From the NCBI GenBank assembly GCA_039800005.1, contig JBDLRN010000101.1, positions 1 to 5,177 on the forward strand: DNA of 5,177 nucleotides. The letters run 5' to 3'. Below are positions 1 through 5,177 of this stretch, piece by piece (positions within the stretch are counted from its first letter, which is position 1; every line of letters starts with the position of its first letter). A program made the translations under genes and the position numbers. Under the pieces are notes generated by a model that saw nothing but the letters and a program-made list of their open reading frames with translations, searched no databases and had not been told where the DNA came from. Origin of the DNA: Casp-actino8 sp039800005. Lineage in GTDB: Bacteria > Actinomycetota > Acidimicrobiia > Acidimicrobiales > Ilumatobacteraceae.

Positions 1-1343
1 GCCTCCGACAGCGCCGGATGCACGAGCAAGCTCTCGACGATGTCGGTCACCTTCAGATTGGCCGTCACGGCCAGGGCGATCACGCTGATGAGTTCGGCCG
101 CGTGTCGTCCGACGATCGATCCGCCGAGCACCACACCTGTGGCCGGGTCGGAGATGATCTTCACGAAGCCGCGTGAATCGTTGTTGATGAGCGCCTTCGG
201 AGTGGCCGAGAACGGCACCTTGGTCACGCGAATCTTGCGTCCCGATGCGAAGGCCTCGGCTTCGGCGAGTCCCACATCGGCGATCTCGGGCTCGGTGAAG
301 ATGGCCGAAGCCGCCTTGTCGTAGTCGAGATGCCGGTGCTCGCGGGTGTGCAAGCCCATCACGTGTTCGGCGACCTTGCGCCCTTGCATCGACGCCACCG
401 ACGACAACGGCAATTTGCCACTCACGTCGCCGGCTGCGTAGATGTGCTCGACATTGGTCACGCAATGGTGGTTGATCGGAAGGTAGCCGCCGCCGTCGAC
501 CTCCACACCGGCTGCAGCCAGATCGAGTTCCTCGCTGTTGGGCACCGATCCGATGGCGAGCACGGCATGCGAGGCGCGCACTTCACGCCCGTCGTCGCAC
601 TTCACCACCACCTGGTCGCCGTCGCGCTCGATCGACTTGGCTCGCGCACCCTTCAGGAGCGACACACCGCGGCGCAGGAAGTCGTCCTCGAGCACGGCCG
701 CCACTTCGGGGTCCTTGCCCGGCAACACCTGCTGGCGACTCACCACCAGAGTGACCTTGGCGCCGAACGACGAGAACATGTGCACGAACTCCACACCCGT
801 GACGCCCGAACCGATCACGCACACGCTCTCGGGGAACACCTTGGGCGGATAGCAGTCGCGGGTGGTGAGGATGCGATCGCCGTCGGGCTGCACCCAGTCG
901 GGAATGCGGGGGCGCGATCCGGTGGCCACCAGACAGGCATCGAAGTCGAGGAGCCGTTTCGAACCGTCGGCCAGCGCGACTTCCGCGCGATGCGACGACA
1001 CGAACTTGGCCGCGCCGCGCACGATCTTCACGCCCTGGCTCTCGAGCAACTGAGTGGTGTTGTTGCCGAGGTGATCCTTGATCGACTCGATGCGCTCGGT
1101 GAGAGCATCGACGTCGACGACGGTCGTCACGTCTTCGAGACCCATGCCGTGCAGACGCCCACTGAAAGACATGGCGCCACCGGTGGCGATCATGGTCTTG
1201 GACGGAATGCAGTCGAGCAGGTGCGCCGCACCGCCCACCACCTCTTTTTCGACCACGGTCACGTCGGCGCCGAGGCGCGCGGCATAGGTGGCGGCGGTGT
1301 TGCCGGCCGGCCCACCACCGATGATGAGGAAGCGCACGGCCAT
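1..1343 (-). CDS. lpdA: LpdA-like NAD(P)H dehydrogenase (quinone-type flavoprotein of the pyridine nucleotide-disulfide oxidoreductase family), 3' end cut by the window edge
   Basis: This is a cytosolic FAD flavoprotein with the two-dinucleotide-domain fold of dihydrolipoamide dehydrogenase and glutathione reductase. In the visible 447 codons: an N-terminal FAD Rossmann motif GGGPAG (residues 9-14), an ATG motif (VATGSRP, 139-145), a second NAD(P)H Rossmann motif GSGVTG (178-183), the second FAD motif IYAAGDVSG (301-309), and the dimerisation domain ending in HPALSE, which keeps the His442/Glu447 pair. The redox-active segment reads GGAAHLLDCIPSK (37-49). The first cysteine of the usual C-x4-C pair is Ala40, and only Cys45 remains. 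The same loss is known in mycobacterial LpdA (Rv3303c), an NAD(P)H:quinone reductase and not a lipoamide dehydrogenase, so a quinone or small-molecule reductase role is inferred. Family members run about 460-470 residues, so only some 15-25 are missing. The ATG at 1343 places the FAD motif directly at the N terminus. There is no clear Shine-Dalgarno. It is transcribed divergently from lysS. Confidence 0.88.
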   Translation of the reverse strand, partial: MAVRFLIIGGGPAGNTAATYAARLGADVTVVEKEVVGGAAHLLDCIPSKTMIATGGAMSFSGRLHGMGLEDVTTVVDVDALTERIESIKDHLGNNTTQLLESQGVKIVRGAAKFVSSHRAEVALADGSKRLLDFDACLVATGSRPRIPDWVQPDGDRILTTRDCYPPKVFPESVCVIGSGVTGVEFVHMFSSFGAKVTLVVSRQQVLPGKDPEVAAVLEDDFLRRGVSLLKGARAKSIERDGDQVVVKCDDGREVRASHAVLAIGSVPNSEELDLAAAGVEVDGGGYLPINHHCVTNVEHIYAAGDVSGKLPLSSVASMQGRKVAEHVMGLHTREHRHLDYDKAASAIFTEPEIADVGLAEAEAFASGRKIRVTKVPFSATPKALINNDSRGFVKIISDPATGVVLGGSIVGRHAAELISVIALAVTANLKVTDIVESLLVHPALSE

Positions 1344-1349
1344 GCGCTC

Positions 1350-1355
1350 AGGCTA
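1350..1355 (-). promoter_or_regulatory. Candidate -10 element for the LpdA-like gene, possible leaderless start
   Basis: Read on the minus strand the hexamer is TAGCCT, a match to the actinobacterial -10 pattern TAnnnT. It is followed by six bases and then the ATG at 1343, so a transcript starting about seven bases downstream would begin on the start codon. A TTGACG lies upstream at 1383-1378, but 22 bases separate it from this hexamer, which is too far for a standard -35. With the weaker hexamer TTCACT (1360-1355) the spacing is 17. Either choice gives almost no 5' leader, in keeping with the missing Shine-Dalgarno. This is a pattern match only. Confidence 0.35.
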
Positions 1356-1421
1356 GTGAATTCGCCTCGAATTTCGCCGTCAACCGGGGCAATGAGCAGG
1401 GCTTCTGTGTCACGTTCGAAC

Positions 1422-1427
1422 TACGGT
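1422..1427 (+). promoter_or_regulatory. Candidate -10 element for lysS, near-leaderless start
   Basis: The hexamer TACGGT fits TAnnnT and ends nine bases before the GTG proposed as the lysS start at 1437. A start site about seven bases downstream would leave a leader of only a few bases. There is no purine-rich Shine-Dalgarno before that GTG. A perfect 8-base palindrome, GTTCGAAC (1414-1421), abuts the upstream side of the hexamer and could be an operator or chance. I see no convincing -35. If this promoter is real, the alternative upstream ATG at 1392 could not be the start. Confidence 0.33.
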
Positions 1428-1436
1428 TGGTGCACT

Positions 1437-2990
1437 GTGAGCGAGTCCACCACCCCCGACAACGGATCAGAGGGCGACGAGTCGTCCGAGCTCGCCGGGA
1501 GCGGACTCGCTGCCGAGAAGGCTCGCCGTCTCTCCCGCCTCGAAGATCTCCGCGATGCCGGGGTGAACCCCTATCCGTACCGTTTCGATCGCACGCACAC
1601 TCTCGGGGAGGCCCGCGCGAACTGGGGTTCGCTCGAGCCGGGAACCGAGACCGAGCACACAGTCAGCATTGCTGGTCGCCTCATGCTGAAGCGCGAACAG
1701 GGCAAGTTGATCTTCGCCACCGTGCGCGATCGCTCCGACGAGATCCAGTTGTTCGTGTCGAAGGCGGTCGTCGGCGACGTCGCCTTCGCCGACATCGGCG
1801 CGCTCGATCTGGGCGACTGGGTGGGTGTCGAGGGCACGATCATGACCACCCGCAAGGGTGAACTCTCCGTGAAGGTGAGTCGCCTCGAGCTGCTCGCCAA
1901 GGCCGTGCGTCCCATGCCCGACAAGTGGCGCGGCCTCACCGACACCGACACGCGGTTCCGTCAGCGTTACGCCGACCTGATCGTCAACGACGAGGCACGG
2001 CGCGCCTTCGAGGTGCGTCACGCCATCATCTCGAGTTTCCGCCGCACCTTGGCCGGCAAAGGTTTCATCGAGGTCGAGACCCCGGTGCTCCACGTCGAGG
2101 CCGGCGGTGCGCACGCCCGCCCGTTCGTCACCCACCACAACACGCTCGACATGCAGCTCTACTTGCGCATCGCCCTCGAGTTGCACCTGAAGCGCCTCAT
2201 CGTGGGCGGCATGGAGCGCGTGTACGAGATCGGCCGCGTGTTCCGCAACGAGGGCATCAGCACGCGCCACAATCCCGAGTTCACGATGATGGAGCTGTAT
2301 CAGGCCTTCGGCGATTACAGCGAAGTCATGGCTGTCGCCGAAGAGCTGATCGTGCAGGCGGCGCGCGACTCCATCGGCACGACCGTCGTCGACATCTTCG
2401 ATCCCGACGGTGTGGCGCATCGTGTCGATCTGGCCGAGCCATGGCGACGGGTGCGCATGATCGATCTGGTGGCCGAGAAGACCGGTGTCGAAGTTCATCC
2501 GTCGCAACCGGTCGAGAAGTTGCGCGAATTGGCGGCCGCCCACGGCGTGTCGGTGCATCCGCGTTGGGGTTCGGGCAAGATCATCGAGGAGATCTTCGAA
2601 GCGCTGGCGGAGTCGTCGCTCATCGCGCCGACGTTCGTGACCGGACATCCGGTCGAGATCTCGCCGCTGGCCCGCGCCGATCGCCACGATCCGCATCTCA
2701 CCGAACGCTTCGAATTGTTCGTCGGCACGCGCGAACTCGCCAACGGCTACTCCGAGCTCAACGACCCGGTCGAGCAGCGCCTGCGATTCGAAGAGGAGCA
2801 GGCGGCCAAGGACGCCGGCGACGCCGAGCGCGGCACGGTCGACGAGGACTACTTGCGCGCTCTCGAATACGGTATGCCGCCCACCGGTGGTCTCGGCATC
2901 GGCATGGATCGCGTGGCGATGCTCCTGGCCGGCGTCACGTCGATCAAGGAAGTCATCCTCTTCCCCACTCTCCGTCACGAAGTCTTCTAG
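1437..2990 (+). CDS. lysS: Lysyl-tRNA synthetase, class II
   Basis: LysS charges tRNA-Lys with lysine using ATP in the cytosol. With the GTG at 1437 the protein is 517 residues, usual for bacterial LysS. Order along the chain: a short acidic, Ser/Glu-rich N-terminal tail (about 1-25); an OB-fold anticodon-binding domain (about 70-150, including SIAGRLMLKREQGK); then the class II catalytic core. Motif 1 is FIEVETP (210-216), followed by GGAHARPF and THHN as in other LysS. Motif 2 is VYEIGRVFRNEGIS (from 262), with the ATP-binding FRxE at 269-272. Motif 3 is GLGIGMDR (485-492), ending in the conserved arginine. The lysine-specific block RELANGYSELNDP is present. No fused MprF-like membrane domain (as in mycobacterial LysX) is seen. 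An in-frame ATG at 1392 would add 15 unconserved-looking residues. I prefer 1437 because it fits the candidate promoter and a polar N-terminal tail. dapD follows after 45 bases. Confidence 0.95.
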   Translation: MSESTTPDNGSEGDESSELAGSGLAAEKARRLSRLEDLRDAGVNPYPYRFDRTHTLGEARANWGSLEPGTETEHTVSIAGRLMLKREQGKLIFATVRDRSDEIQLFVSKAVVGDVAFADIGALDLGDWVGVEGTIMTTRKGELSVKVSRLELLAKAVRPMPDKWRGLTDTDTRFRQRYADLIVNDEARRAFEVRHAIISSFRRTLAGKGFIEVETPVLHVEAGGAHARPFVTHHNTLDMQLYLRIALELHLKRLIVGGMERVYEIGRVFRNEGISTRHNPEFTMMELYQAFGDYSEVMAVAEELIVQAARDSIGTTVVDIFDPDGVAHRVDLAEPWRRVRMIDLVAEKTGVEVHPSQPVEKLRELAAAHGVSVHPRWGSGKIIEEIFEALAESSLIAPTFVTGHPVEISPLARADRHDPHLTERFELFVGTRELANGYSELNDPVEQRLRFEEEQAAKDAGDAERGTVDEDYLRALEYGMPPTGGLGIGMDRVAMLLAGVTSIKEVILFPTLRHEVF

Positions 2991-3001
2991 TCCCGATCTT
3001 C

Positions 3002-3024
3002 TCGACACAGATTTTCGACACAGA
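3002..3024 (+). repeat. Short tandem direct repeat in the lysS-dapD spacer
   Basis: The 10-base unit TCGACACAGA occurs at 3002-3011 and again at 3015-3024, separated by TTT (period 13). The second copy runs into the dapD Shine-Dalgarno. It fills about half of the 45-base gap between lysS and dapD. It could be a binding site that affects dapD translation or transcription, or a small chance duplication. No hairpin of note is visible here, so I see no terminator between the two genes. Confidence 0.5.
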
Positions 3025-3030
3025 AAGGAG
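3023..3030 (+). promoter_or_regulatory. Strong Shine-Dalgarno sequence of dapD
   Basis: GAAAGGAG lies five bases before the ATG at 3036, a near-ideal match to the 16S rRNA tail. It fixes the dapD start. It contrasts with the other three genes in the window, none of which has a recognisable Shine-Dalgarno, and suggests that dapD is translated independently of lysS at a good rate. Confidence 0.8.
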
Positions 3031-3035
3031 CCGCC

Positions 3036-3959
3036 ATGCCTGCAGCGTGGGGTCACGCTCTCGTCACCCGAGTGGCCGATGGTTCGAGCAACGACGGCCA
3101 GGTCCTCGACGCCTGGTTCCATTCTCTCGGCTGGGGCGAGTCGGCACCGGCCAACTCACGAGTCTCCGATCGCCAGGAGCACGCGCTGCGCGGTGTCGCG
3201 GTCACGTCGGAATCGGTCGTGATCGACACCGACACCGCGCCGGCCGATGCGGTCGACGTGTACCTGCGCCTGCACCTCCTGTCGCATCGACTGACCAAGC
3301 CCCGCACGGCCAATCTCGACGGTGCCTTCGGACTGCTCACCAACGTGGCCTGGACCAACCTCGGACCGGTGCTCCCTGATCGCGTCGACGAACTGCGCTG
3401 GCGCGAGCGCGAGAGCGGTCGCATCCTCACCGTGCACGGCCTCGACAAGTTCCCGCGCATGACCGACTACGTGGTGCCCTCCGGCGTACGTATCGCCGAC
3501 GCCGACCGCGTGCGCCTGGGTGCTCACCTCGCGCCGGGCACCACGGTGATGCACGAAGGCTTCTGCAACTTCAACGCCGGCACGCTCGGCGCCTCGATGG
3601 TCGAGGGCCGCATCTCGGCCGGGGTGGTCGTGGGCGACGGTTCCGACATCGGCGGTGGCGCGTCGATCATGGGCACCTTGTCGGGTGGCGGCAAGGAAGT
3701 GATCAGCATCGGAGAGCGCTGCTTGCTCGGCGCCAACGCCGGCATCGGCATCAGCCTCGGTGACGATTCGGTGGTCGAAGCCGGCCTCTACATCACGGCC
3801 TCCACGCCGATCCTCACACCCGACGGCGTGGTGAAGGCCCGCGAGTTGTCGGGGATCAGCGGCACGTTGTTCTTCCGCGACGGCATCACCGGACAAGTGA
3901 CCGCCAAGCCGCGGTCGCGCAGTTGGGGTGAACTCAACGCGGCCCTCCACAAGAACTGA
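3036..3959 (+). CDS. dapD: 2,3,4,5-tetrahydropyridine-2,6-dicarboxylate N-succinyltransferase, actinobacterial type
   Basis: DapD transfers succinyl from succinyl-CoA to tetrahydrodipicolinate, giving N-succinyl-2-amino-6-oxopimelate in the succinylase branch to meso-DAP and lysine. The 307-residue product is close to the mycobacterial enzyme (about 317). An N-terminal globular domain (about 1-140, containing YLRLHLLSHRL and the KFPRM segment) precedes a left-handed beta-helix of hexapeptide repeats that starts near GVRIADADRVRLGAHL (from 150) and continues through GDGSDIGGGASIMGTLSGGG. Residues equivalent to the Mycobacterium tuberculosis metal ligands Asp166 and Glu183 and the proposed catalytic Glu199 are Asp157, Glu174 and Glu190 (in MVEGRIS), with matching spacing. 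The active form in this family is a trimer. The sequence differs clearly from the shorter E. coli-type DapD. The ATG is set by a strong ribosome site. The stop is followed by one base and then the start of the next gene, so the two are almost certainly co-transcribed and translationally coupled. Confidence 0.95.
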   Translation: MPAAWGHALVTRVADGSSNDGQVLDAWFHSLGWGESAPANSRVSDRQEHALRGVAVTSESVVIDTDTAPADAVDVYLRLHLLSHRLTKPRTANLDGAFGLLTNVAWTNLGPVLPDRVDELRWRERESGRILTVHGLDKFPRMTDYVVPSGVRIADADRVRLGAHLAPGTTVMHEGFCNFNAGTLGASMVEGRISAGVVVGDGSDIGGGASIMGTLSGGGKEVISIGERCLLGANAGIGISLGDDSVVEAGLYITASTPILTPDGVVKARELSGISGTLFFRDGITGQVTAKPRSRSWGELNAALHKN

Positions 3960-3960
3960 C

Positions 3961-5118
3961 ATGGTCGCTCTGCCGGCGGGCTTTCGCAGTTGGGTCACCA
4001 ACGTGGGCGTGAAGGACGATTCGCGCGACTTCACGATCGTGGCCGCCGATCGGCCGGTGGCGGCTGCGGGTGTGTTCACGCAGAGCCGCTTCGCCGGGCC
4101 GAGCGTGCTCGTGAGTCGCAAGCATCTCGCCGATCACCGCGCCCAAGCCGTGGTGGTCATCTCCAAGAATGCCAACGTGGCCAACGGCCCGATCGGCCTG
4201 GCCCACGCGCGTGAGGTGACCGAAGGGGTCGCTGCCCGTGTGGGTTGTGCACCGAGTGACGTGCTCATCGCGTCCACCGGGGTGATCGGTCGCGTGTATC
4301 CGATCGAGCGGATTCGCGCCGGTCTCACCGCGATTCCCACTCCCCTGCCCGACACCGACGCGGTGGCCGTGGCGCAGGGCATCATGACCACCGACACCGT
4401 GCACAAGATCGCCGAGGCGAACGTGGGGGCCGGTCCCGCCCGCGTGGTCGGAGTGGCCAAGGGCGTGGGAATGATCGAGCCGAACATGGCCACCCTCATC
4501 ACCATGTGCTTCACCGATGCCGATGTCGACGGAGCCACGCTCGATGTGCTGTGGCGTCGTGTGATCGACCGCACGTTCAACTGTGTGTCGGTCGACACCG
4601 ACACGTCCACCAGCGACACGGCGATCGTGTTGGCCAGTGGTGCGGCGGGGGCCGTCGATCTCGCCGATCTCGAGCGCGCGCTCTACGCCGTGTGCGAATC
4701 GCTCACCAAGCAAGTGGCCCGCGACGGCGAAGGCGCCGAGACGCTCATCGAGGTGCGTGTCGATCGTGCGAGCGACGTCGAGCAGGCCAAAACGGTCGCC
4801 AAGTCGATCGTCAACTCGCCACTCGTGAAGACGGCCATCCACGGTGCCGATCCCAACTGGGGTCGCGTGGCCATGGCAGTGGGCAAGTGCAGTCAGTACA
4901 CCGACATCGATCAGGAGAAGGTGGTGATCCGATTCGGATCACAAGAGGTGTATCCGTCACCGGTCGACGCATCGGGACTCGCCCGATTGAGCGAGTACAT
5001 GCGGGGCGACGAAGTGTTGATTCACGTGTCGCTCATGACGGGCGAGGCCGAGGCGACCGTGTGGGGATGCGATCTCACCGACGGCTACATCCGCATCAAC
5101 GCCGACTACACGACCTGA
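3961..5118 (+). CDS. argJ: ArgJ/OAT family N-acyltransferase (glutamate N-acetyltransferase), OAT2-like subgroup
   Basis: This 385-residue protein belongs to the self-cleaving ornithine acetyltransferase (DmpA/Ntn-like) family, which moves an acetyl group from N-acetylornithine to glutamate. Cleavage is expected between Ala177 and Thr178 in KGVGMIEPNMATL, leaving Thr178 as the N-terminal nucleophile of the beta chain. Other catalytic equivalents are Thr106-Gly107 (oxyanion hole, in ASTGVIG), Lys167, Glu257 (in DGEGA) and the C-terminal Asn380 and Thr385 (NADYTT). DPNWGR is at 297-302. The segment normally reading NSGNANACTG is ISKNANVANG (67-76). This and FTQSRFAGPSV, DTDTSTSDTA and GKCSQYTDIDQE match, from memory, OAT2 of the Streptomyces clavuligerus clavulanate cluster better than housekeeping ArgJ. 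The ATG at 3961 lies one base after the dapD stop without a clear Shine-Dalgarno, implying translational coupling. An in-frame GTG at 3928 inside dapD is less likely. No other arginine gene is in view, so the physiological substrate is uncertain; membership in the family is firm. Confidence 0.9.
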   Translation: MVALPAGFRSWVTNVGVKDDSRDFTIVAADRPVAAAGVFTQSRFAGPSVLVSRKHLADHRAQAVVVISKNANVANGPIGLAHAREVTEGVAARVGCAPSDVLIASTGVIGRVYPIERIRAGLTAIPTPLPDTDAVAVAQGIMTTDTVHKIAEANVGAGPARVVGVAKGVGMIEPNMATLITMCFTDADVDGATLDVLWRRVIDRTFNCVSVDTDTSTSDTAIVLASGAAGAVDLADLERALYAVCESLTKQVARDGEGAETLIEVRVDRASDVEQAKTVAKSIVNSPLVKTAIHGADPNWGRVAMAVGKCSQYTDIDQEKVVIRFGSQEVYPSPVDASGLARLSEYMRGDEVLIHVSLMTGEAEATVWGCDLTDGYIRINADYTT

Positions 5119-5127
5119 CTCTTCGGT

Positions 5128-5177
5128 GTTCTGGGTCCAGAACTTGACCGTCGATGGTCGTTTCTTGGACCCAGAAC
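5128..5177 (+). terminator. Long inverted repeat after the dapD-argJ operon, probable terminator
   Basis: GTTCTGGGTCCA (5128-5139) is the exact reverse complement of TGGACCCAGAAC (5166-5177), a 12-base-pair stem beginning nine bases after the argJ stop. Pairing continues inward with small bulges: GAA 5140-5142 with TTC 5162-5164, C5143 with G5160, then GACC 5146-5149 with GGTC 5156-5159, around a six-base loop GTCGAT. The result is one elongated hairpin of about 20 pairs. Its position suggests transcription termination. The window ends exactly at the last paired base, so whether a T-run follows cannot be seen. It could instead be a pair of operators or one end of a repeated element. Confidence 0.5.

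Noticed and set aside
1378..1383. TTGACG on the minus strand as a -35 for the flavoprotein gene.
   Set aside because: It is 22 bases from the best -10 hexamer. Only the weaker TTCACT gives normal spacing, so I mention it under the -10 entry but do not list it separately.
330..1436. A plus-strand open frame that runs from 330 through the flavoprotein region and joins in frame to lysS, seeming to give an 886-residue fusion.
   Set aside because: The part before 1392 is antisense to a well-supported flavoprotein gene, is rich in His, Arg and Ala with no domain, and is a by-product of GC-rich third codon positions. LysS itself is complete from 1437.
1467..3122. A 551-codon open frame on the minus strand lying over the whole of lysS.
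   Set aside because: Its composition (His, Asp, Glu, Arg, Gly) is typical of a shadow frame opposite a GC-rich gene, it shows no motifs, and lysS on the other strand has all class II synthetase motifs.
1925..3379. A 484-codon plus-strand frame overlapping lysS and dapD.
   Set aside because: Arg- and His-rich out-of-frame translation of lysS; no recognisable domain and no ribosome site.
3934..4842. A 302-codon minus-strand open frame over the ArgJ-family gene, and a similar 321-codon one over dapD (3156-4121).
   Set aside because: Both are His- and Gly-rich shadows without domains, and they overlap genes whose catalytic residues are fully accounted for.
5144..5149. TTGACC near the right edge as a -35 element for a downstream gene.
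   Set aside because: The position about 17 bases downstream falls in GGACCC, which is not -10-like, and the bases are better explained by pairing within the hairpin.

Overview
The window is GC-rich bacterial DNA packed with genes, and it looks actinobacterial. Three things support this: DapD is of the actinobacterial type, the flavoprotein belongs to the mycobacterial LpdA-like group, and two genes appear to have promoters so close to the start codon that their mRNAs may be leaderless. The gene set would fit an environmental actinomycete such as an acidimicrobial lineage, but that placement is inference. No mobile element, CRISPR array, rRNA or tRNA gene is visible.

Layout. Positions 1-1343 (minus strand) hold an LpdA-like FAD/NAD(P)H flavoprotein whose last residues lie beyond the left edge. 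A 93-base divergent intergenic region (1344-1436) carries candidate -10 elements facing both ways. On the plus strand follow lysS (1437-2990, class II lysyl-tRNA synthetase), a 45-base gap with a short tandem repeat and a strong Shine-Dalgarno sequence, dapD (3036-3959, tetrahydrodipicolinate N-succinyltransferase), and an ArgJ/OAT family N-acyltransferase (3961-5118) that starts one base after the dapD stop. The right edge (5128-5177) is a long inverted repeat, probably the operon terminator.

How the genes fit together. The plus-strand genes have a lysine/diaminopimelate theme. DapD commits tetrahydrodipicolinate to the succinylated branch that yields meso-DAP for peptidoglycan and lysine, and LysS loads lysine onto tRNA. 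The third gene belongs to the ornithine acetyltransferase family, but its diagnostic segments resemble OAT2 of the Streptomyces clavuligerus clavulanate cluster more than housekeeping ArgJ. It is tightly coupled to dapD, with no argC, argB or argD in view. A distinct acyl-transfer role, perhaps linked to the succinylated DAP pathway, is the most interesting open question here. The flavoprotein is a separate, divergent unit and looks like a quinone or electron-acceptor reductase, because it lacks one of the two redox cysteines of true disulfide reductases.
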